DNA of 64,000 bases from Trissonchulus latispiculum (Eukaryota; Nematoda; Enoplea; Enoplida; Ironidae): NCBI GenBank assembly GCA_030248195.1, contig JASAND010015701.1, positions 26,173 to 90,172 of the forward strand. Reading direction: 5' to 3'. The notes beneath the pieces are model-generated. The model was given only the letters and a program-made list of their open reading frames with translations. It had not been told where the DNA came from and searched no databases. The first letter of the stretch is position 1. Each line of letters starts with the position of its first letter. Shown here one piece after another: positions 58,801 to 64,000 of this stretch. A program made the position numbers and the translations under genes.

Positions 58801-59400
58801 AAGAGTTATGACTTTTTATTAACCCATCTTCCAATATTTTGCCCTTATTGGCAGTAGAAAGTGTTTTTAACTAGAAATCTCTCGTTGAAGTACTGATTAT
58901 TTGACAATCTCTTTCTTTGTATTCGTTTTTCTTGATAATTTTAGCTGTTTTAATCGAATTTTGACGAACTTCTTGACAATGCGAGGCCTTATTCGTGGCC
59001 TGAAAAGAGTACCGAGCGATGCTAGGGCCTATTACTGACCCGGGAAGGGTACCGACCCCTCCGTTATTAGTTGGTAGCCTACTTAACCCTTATTAATCTG
59101 TATTCTGCTGATGTTCCATTCCATTTTGCGTCATCTGAGTGGATTAGAATGCTACTTTTAGCCTTATTTTTCTTATCTACACTAGAACCTATGTCCCTAG
59201 TTGTGAACTCCTGGGTGTGGTGAACTGACTGGCAACTCTGGTATTTACATAACAGTTATTTTCATACGGTTGCTTGGACGTTTCACGGTTCACATGGAGG
59301 TCTTACAGGCATATCACTCGTGATTAGGACATCAAACAATAAGATCAAGAATCACAATTCACAACCTGAGTTCTTTCCCGTTATTTTTGAGATTCGTTTA
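55887..59400. other. 3.5-kb unidentified block, no gene found
   Basis: Less AT-rich and less repetitive than its surroundings, with scattered stops in all frames. 'cgtatgcacatttttgcc' (about 56699) and its near-complement 'aaaaatgtgcatacg' (about 58273) form one inverted pair. Poly-G run near 57626. Possibly the body of a non-autonomous large element; nothing else supported. Confidence 0.35.
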
Positions 59401-59483
59401 GCCTTTTCCACTACAAATAGCAACTGGAAGATATTCAAACCTCGGATAATTGGCCCCTGTAAACCTTCAAATCGACACCCTTA

Positions 59484-59677
59484 AGGTGCATTCATAGTTC
59501 CAGACGCAACCAGACGCGCGTAGACGCGCGTCGGCGCGTGTACGTAAGCGTCTACATGCGTTCGTGAGTATGAATACGCTACAATTATTTTTAAACGGTT
59601 AAAACGGCATGTTACAATCAGAGGCGTCGACGCGGGTCGACGCGCGTCTCTCTGCGTTCACGACTATGAATGCACCT
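59484..59677. mobile_element. MITE with TTA target duplication inside element B
   Basis: Ends 'aggtgcattcatagt' and 'actatgaatgcacct' with TTA on both sides. Interior of gacgcgcg/cgcgcgtc repeats. Element C at about 61729-61743 shows the same sequence without the insertion (gcccttagtttgag). Confidence 0.92.
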
Positions 59678-60420
59678 TTAGTTTCAAGTTACGGATTACT
59701 TAGCTCAAGAAATGATGGATGAGTTAATTTCTTCGGAAAAAGTTTTCGACGCCTAAATAAGTAAAATGGCTGTATCTCTATATGGCTATGTGATAGCTTA
59801 TAGGGAACAGGGAACTTATATATGATGATATAGGGAACTGATAGAAAGATGCTTTTAATCTCAAAAATGTAGAGCTCAACTAGATCTTCCGAGTGAATGT
59901 AGTAACCATGACTATGCAGGTGCTGCCTAACTGTGAGAAATTGGCAAAAACTACCCTAACCGGAAATGTCGAAATTTTAAAGCGAGATTGCGCGGAGGAT
60001 AGTTGAACGTGAAAATAACTTATTTTTGAAAGTTTCGTCAAATCTTATTTTTATTTCAGCTGTCAATTAACATTACGTGCGCAAAAGGAATCACCGCCTT
60101 AAACCAAGATATAATACCTGTAGATAAGTCGTCGCGAACTTTGCAAAACTTTGAAACTGCTAATTCAGGTGAAGCTGTCATTTAGAACTATTAGAATAAT
60201 GTTACTCCTGGAAGAGTTAGAGTCAGATTGCACTAGATTAATCCTTTCATGATAGCACCTAACTCCAACTATTGAATGAGTGATAGTGGTTTAAAGTTGG
60301 TGTATCCAAAGGGAATTACCACCTTAATGACGCCATTCTGTACAAAGTCATCAAAAGTAAACTATATCATTGTATCAAGAAAATATACTGTAAGCGATAG
60401 GAAGCTAAATATATATGCAG

Positions 60421-62240
60421 CTTGTTAAAAGCAGCTCGCTAATGCAACTGTTCTGGGTCAGAGGAAAATTAAAACTGAGCTTGCGAATTAATAGTGGCAG
60501 GTGGGCAGCGTGTATTGATGGGCTCTATGGTGTATATGTGATGAAAATCAGCCGGTCTTGTTTTAACGTTGAATTAACTGGCCGTGTGATTTAACGTTAA
60601 ACTAAGCGGCCTTTGCATTTTGACCTCTATTGCTCTCATCCATATGATAACTATGCATGTGTGTAAGGATTGTGAAGTGGTCTCCTGCTGGACAACATTT
60701 ATGTAGGGGTTTTATTATGCAGTCATTAGTAAATTCACTCCCACTAGATGAAATGTATTACGTATTAATGACCTTGCAGTCTAATTTAAGCTGCATTACA
60801 AAAACAAACACTGCTTCAGAACAATTGGATCAAGTAAAATATCCCTCAACCTCAATTTGGGGGGGGGGAGAGATAGTTTACTTGATGCTGGCTTTCTCAA
60901 AACTTGACCAATTTAGCTCAAATTTTGTGTGGGTGCATTCCAACTCATGTCTGATTGATTGGTAACAAATTTCTAAAATTTTCAAAATTTTAAAGTTTTT
61001 TAAGGGGGAACCAAAAAATTTTTGTCTCCGATTTTGCTGAAAGGTTGTATATAGGGGTTTCCAGGGTCGCAAAACACGAATCTGGAGTTCATTTTTCGAT
61101 TCACCTTTTCTTGTTTAAGTTTGTTTGGAAGGAATTGTTTACTTCATCCGAACAATTTGTTAAAAAGTGTTGATTCATAACTTATTTTCGTTCATAATGA
61201 TTTTTTACTATATAAATTATATTGGATATTTATATTGCGGATATTTATATCAAATTACCTGCTGAAAAATTATAAAATGAAGCTTAAGAATAGATACAAC
61301 GCTTGTAGAATATTGGCACTCGACACTTTTAACAACTTTTTCTGAAACAGAGTCTGTGTTTGTATTGCATCTTAAGGTGGTGATTCCCTTTGGTCACAAA
61401 AGTTTGCACCATTATTACTCGTTCATTAATTGGAGTTAAGAAGCCATTTTTATATCAGAATGTAGCTTGACATTTTCTCTTTTTAATGCATGCTACGGAA
61501 CTAATGTTGTTTTTATAAATCGTCCCTGGGTATATTTGTGCTGAACACATTTGTTCAGTAGCAGCCCTCCACCTTGCATGGTGAATGCTCCACAATCTTT
61601 GGAAAAAATTGGCCGTGTTTTTGCAAAAACTACATTTTTTATGATAGCAGCCTACAGGATAGCAGTTGGAAGACGACCATGCGTCGGATAATTTGTCCCT
61701 GTGAGACCTTCAGATCGACGCCCTTAGTTTGAGTTTACGGCCTGCGTAGTTCAAGAAAAATTGGATAATTTGATTTCTGCAAAAATGACAAGTTTTCGGC
61801 GCCAAAACAAGAACATCGGCTATATCTCACGGTAGAGAAAAGCTAGAAACTTACTTTAAAAAAAAGTGAAGCTCAATGAGATCTTTCGAATGAATATAGT
61901 CATATCTGTATAGCAGCTGCCAAACGTCTGATTTGGACCGTCAACCAATAATATGTGCCCAAAAGGAATCACCACCTTAAATTAGACTGCAAGATAATTC
62001 ATACATAATACATTTCAGCTAGTGTGAGTGAATTTACTAATAACTGCATAATAAGACCCTTACGTAAATGTTGTCCAGCAGGAGACCACTTCACAACCCT
62101 TACACACATGCATAGTTATCATATGGATGAGAACAATAGAGGTCAAAATTCAAAGGACGCTTAGTTTAACGTTAAAACAAGTTGGCTATACACGCCAGCT
62201 GATTTTTACGCGACATATACAGAAAGCGGCTTTTAACAAA
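60421..62240. mobile_element. Foldback element carrying TTAA element C
   Basis: Inverted arms of about 215 bp: 60532-60747 and 62020-62220 ('ccatatgataactatgcatg' left with its complement right). They extend outward to 'ttgttaaaagc' (60423) and 'gcttttaacaa' (about 62229), with ~95 extra bases in the left arm. Middle holds element C. Confidence 0.8.
61372..61980. mobile_element. TTAA element C, intact
   Basis: Ends 'ttaaggtggtgattcccttt' and 'aaaaggaatcaccaccttaa' with TTAA at both termini. About 600 bp, non-coding. It is the intact reference for element B. Confidence 0.92.
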
Positions 62241-64000
62241 CGTTCTCTGATGTTCTATAGATGTTCTATCTGATATAATATACCGCTCCGTTATATAATT
62301 TTTATAATCTTTACTTATGGCGATTTTCTTTGCAGTGGTGTCACTTAAAGGGGGTGTCTCATATCTCCTCGATTTTGAGTTGAGAGTGCCATAGGGTTTT
62401 TCGGCATCCCGGATTTACTAAAATCGGTGTCGATTGCGTTAAAAGTGGCTAGATATGAAAACATTTACGATTTAGTGCAAAAATGTGAGTGAAATGGGTC
62501 ATTCCAAATCAGTGCAACAATTACACGAGAAACCGATACTGCCAGCGTGATCTACGACCAAACCTTAGTATATCATAAAAGTGTCTCCATCACAAATAAT
62601 CACAGCTGCGAATAAAGTTAGCATGTGTCAGAAATACAAATATAAAATAAATTGACTGGCTTACAGTTTAGCTATCTTGCCGTAAGGGGTAGAGGTGGTG
62701 GTCATAGTTTCCTTTTGGAGGGGGGGGGGTTGAGGGGAGGGGAGGATATTTCCCCCCAAAATTTTCAGAACTTTTCCCCCCAGATATTCTGACATACCCG
62801 CCCCAACTTTCGGCTACCACCCCCGAACTCCGCCCTCCCCCAAAAGTTAGCTAAATTTCGTCAAAGAATGGTCATTTTTGGAAAAACTTCTAAAATTTGA
62901 AAATGACGATAGCAAGAAATTTTGCGTTTTTGGCCATTTCTTGTATTTCCCGATGGAAGCGCGAACTTGGGGGGAGCATCCCCACATTTCGGGGTCGAGT
63001 CGACCACCAAATTTCTAAAATTTACACCCCCACCCAAGCATTTTTCAGCCCCACGCACCCCCCAGAAATTTTTCGGGGGGACGTCCCCGCAACTGGGGGT
63101 GGGCGTGGGGGGTTAGTCGAAAATTGACCAAAAATAGGGTGTTTTGGGCAAATTTTGCAAAATTTTCTAAATTTTCGGCTTAAAGTACTTACATGCATTA
63201 TAGCGAGAAATACACGTTTTTAATTGTTTTATGGACTTTCTGACTAAATATTGACTTTATTCTGGACATAGAAACACCTGGACAATCAAGTTTTGGAGTT
63301 TAAAACTACTGTCTAATGTTAAAATTACTTCATGGTACGATGCTTATTAGTTTTAAAAACGGCTAAAAACAGGTGTGGCTGACGAAAAAAGTGGGGGTGG
63401 GGGTTCGAAAAAAAGGAGGGAGGGAGGTCTGACTAAAACGGGGGAGGGGGTCGGTCTGAAAAAAATCGATTTGGGGGGAGAGGTAAGAAAAATTTTCTAG
63501 GGGGGGTCGGCGAAAAATCGGTTTTTTGGTCAAAACAGTGAAAACTTTCTCAATTTTAAACTGCTCAGATTTCGCTACCCCCTTCCAAACTGTTGACCGA
63601 AAGTGGCAAAAAATCGAAAATTCACTTTTTAAGCAAAATATTAGGCCAAGTGTGGCCAAACTAAAATGGTCATTTTTTCAAGAATAGTCTCAAACTTTTA
63701 AAAATTATAGTCATGGGGGGAAAAACCCACATTTTCGGATTTGGGCTGGAACTTTTCTATTATAAGGGTTATCTGAGAACTTTATATACCATCGTACTTG
63801 GCGTACTTAGAACTTTCTTTTAAGTCTATTTGCACTTCTCTAAGTTTACCGTTAGAGCGGTATAATGCAAAAAGTAGCGGGGAAAAAACCCAATGGGGGA
63901 AAACCCAAATGGGGGGAAAATAAACCCACCCCTCACAGGTCTTAAAAATTGTTCTACTCTACGCAATTCTGACACTTCCAGTGTAAAACTCAACCTTTTT
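62241..64000. repeat. G/C-tract repeats and remnants
   Basis: From about 62700 there are G/C homopolymer runs. 63120-63360 resembles the interior of the CATAGGTGTAA MITEs ('agcgagaaatacacgttt'). 63710-63930 has gggaaaaacccac units like the TATA-flanked family. No gene. Confidence 0.55.

Larger units (their letters stand above)
46981..60102. mobile_element. TTAA element B, split by later insertions
   Basis: Left end 'ttaaggtggtggtatcgttt' (46981). The right part resumes near 59410 and ends 'ggaatcaccgccttaa' (60102). Order of sequence in the two halves follows the intact relative C (61372-61980). Interrupted by element A (47231-48246), by about 10.9 kb from about 48512, and by a TTA MITE (59484-59677). 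Ends TTAAGG..GGTG with TTAA resemble piggyBac-type MITEs; no transposase. Confidence 0.75.

Noticed and set aside
55887..59400. LTR retrotransposon or polinton
   Set aside because: No protease, RT, integrase or capsid-like coding, no direct terminal repeats, and no primer-binding site could be shown.

Overview
The window is AT-rich metazoan nuclear DNA: spliceosomal introns with GT..AG borders, tRNA-derived SINE-like heads, many inverted-repeat DNA transposon families, satellites, and three gene families found in animals (DEG/ENaC channel, hnRNP L, LIN52). The phylum cannot be fixed from sequence alone; an invertebrate is likely. There is no sign of prokaryotic or viral organisation. About 90% of the window is repeats.

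Genes. (1) The last two coding exons of a LIN52 homologue (MuvB/DREAM complex) lie at 6873-7637 on +; its 5' exons were not found. (2) An unrecognised candidate small gene follows at 8148-8990 on +. (3) An intron-free DEG/ENaC sodium-channel-like gene lies at 11141-12448 on +. (4) A complete hnRNP L-like gene runs on the minus strand from 39792 down to 21975. I rebuilt 15 coding exons with consistent splice phase, giving 621 codons plus stop. It has four RRMs, a Gly/Met-rich linker and a Gly/Arg/Met-rich tail. Its introns are packed with transposons and a 149-bp satellite.

Layout. 1-6.2 kb is decayed repeats including an inverted-repeat element with 7-bp target duplications. 6.2-12.5 kb holds LIN52, the small candidate, a second copy of that element, a SINE-like element and the channel gene. 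12.86-15.55 kb is a 2.7-kb palindrome. 15.6-20.0 kb is a hAT-like composite element with nested insertions. 21.0-21.5 kb is a foldback element. 21.98-39.82 kb is the hnRNP L gene. 40-47 kb is a nest of hAT-type short elements (terminus CATAGGTGTAA) rich in poly-C/poly-G. 47-60.1 kb is a TTAA-ended element split by other insertions, including two satellite families and a 3.5-kb unidentified block. 60.4-62.2 kb is a foldback element carrying another TTAA element. 62.7-64 kb is more G/C-tract repeats.

No CRISPR array, operon, rRNA or convincing functional tRNA was seen. The most unusual material is (i) several families of nested transposons whose target duplications, and in places empty sites, can be read inside the window, and (ii) a short sequence core shared by three otherwise different satellites and by TTAA elements.
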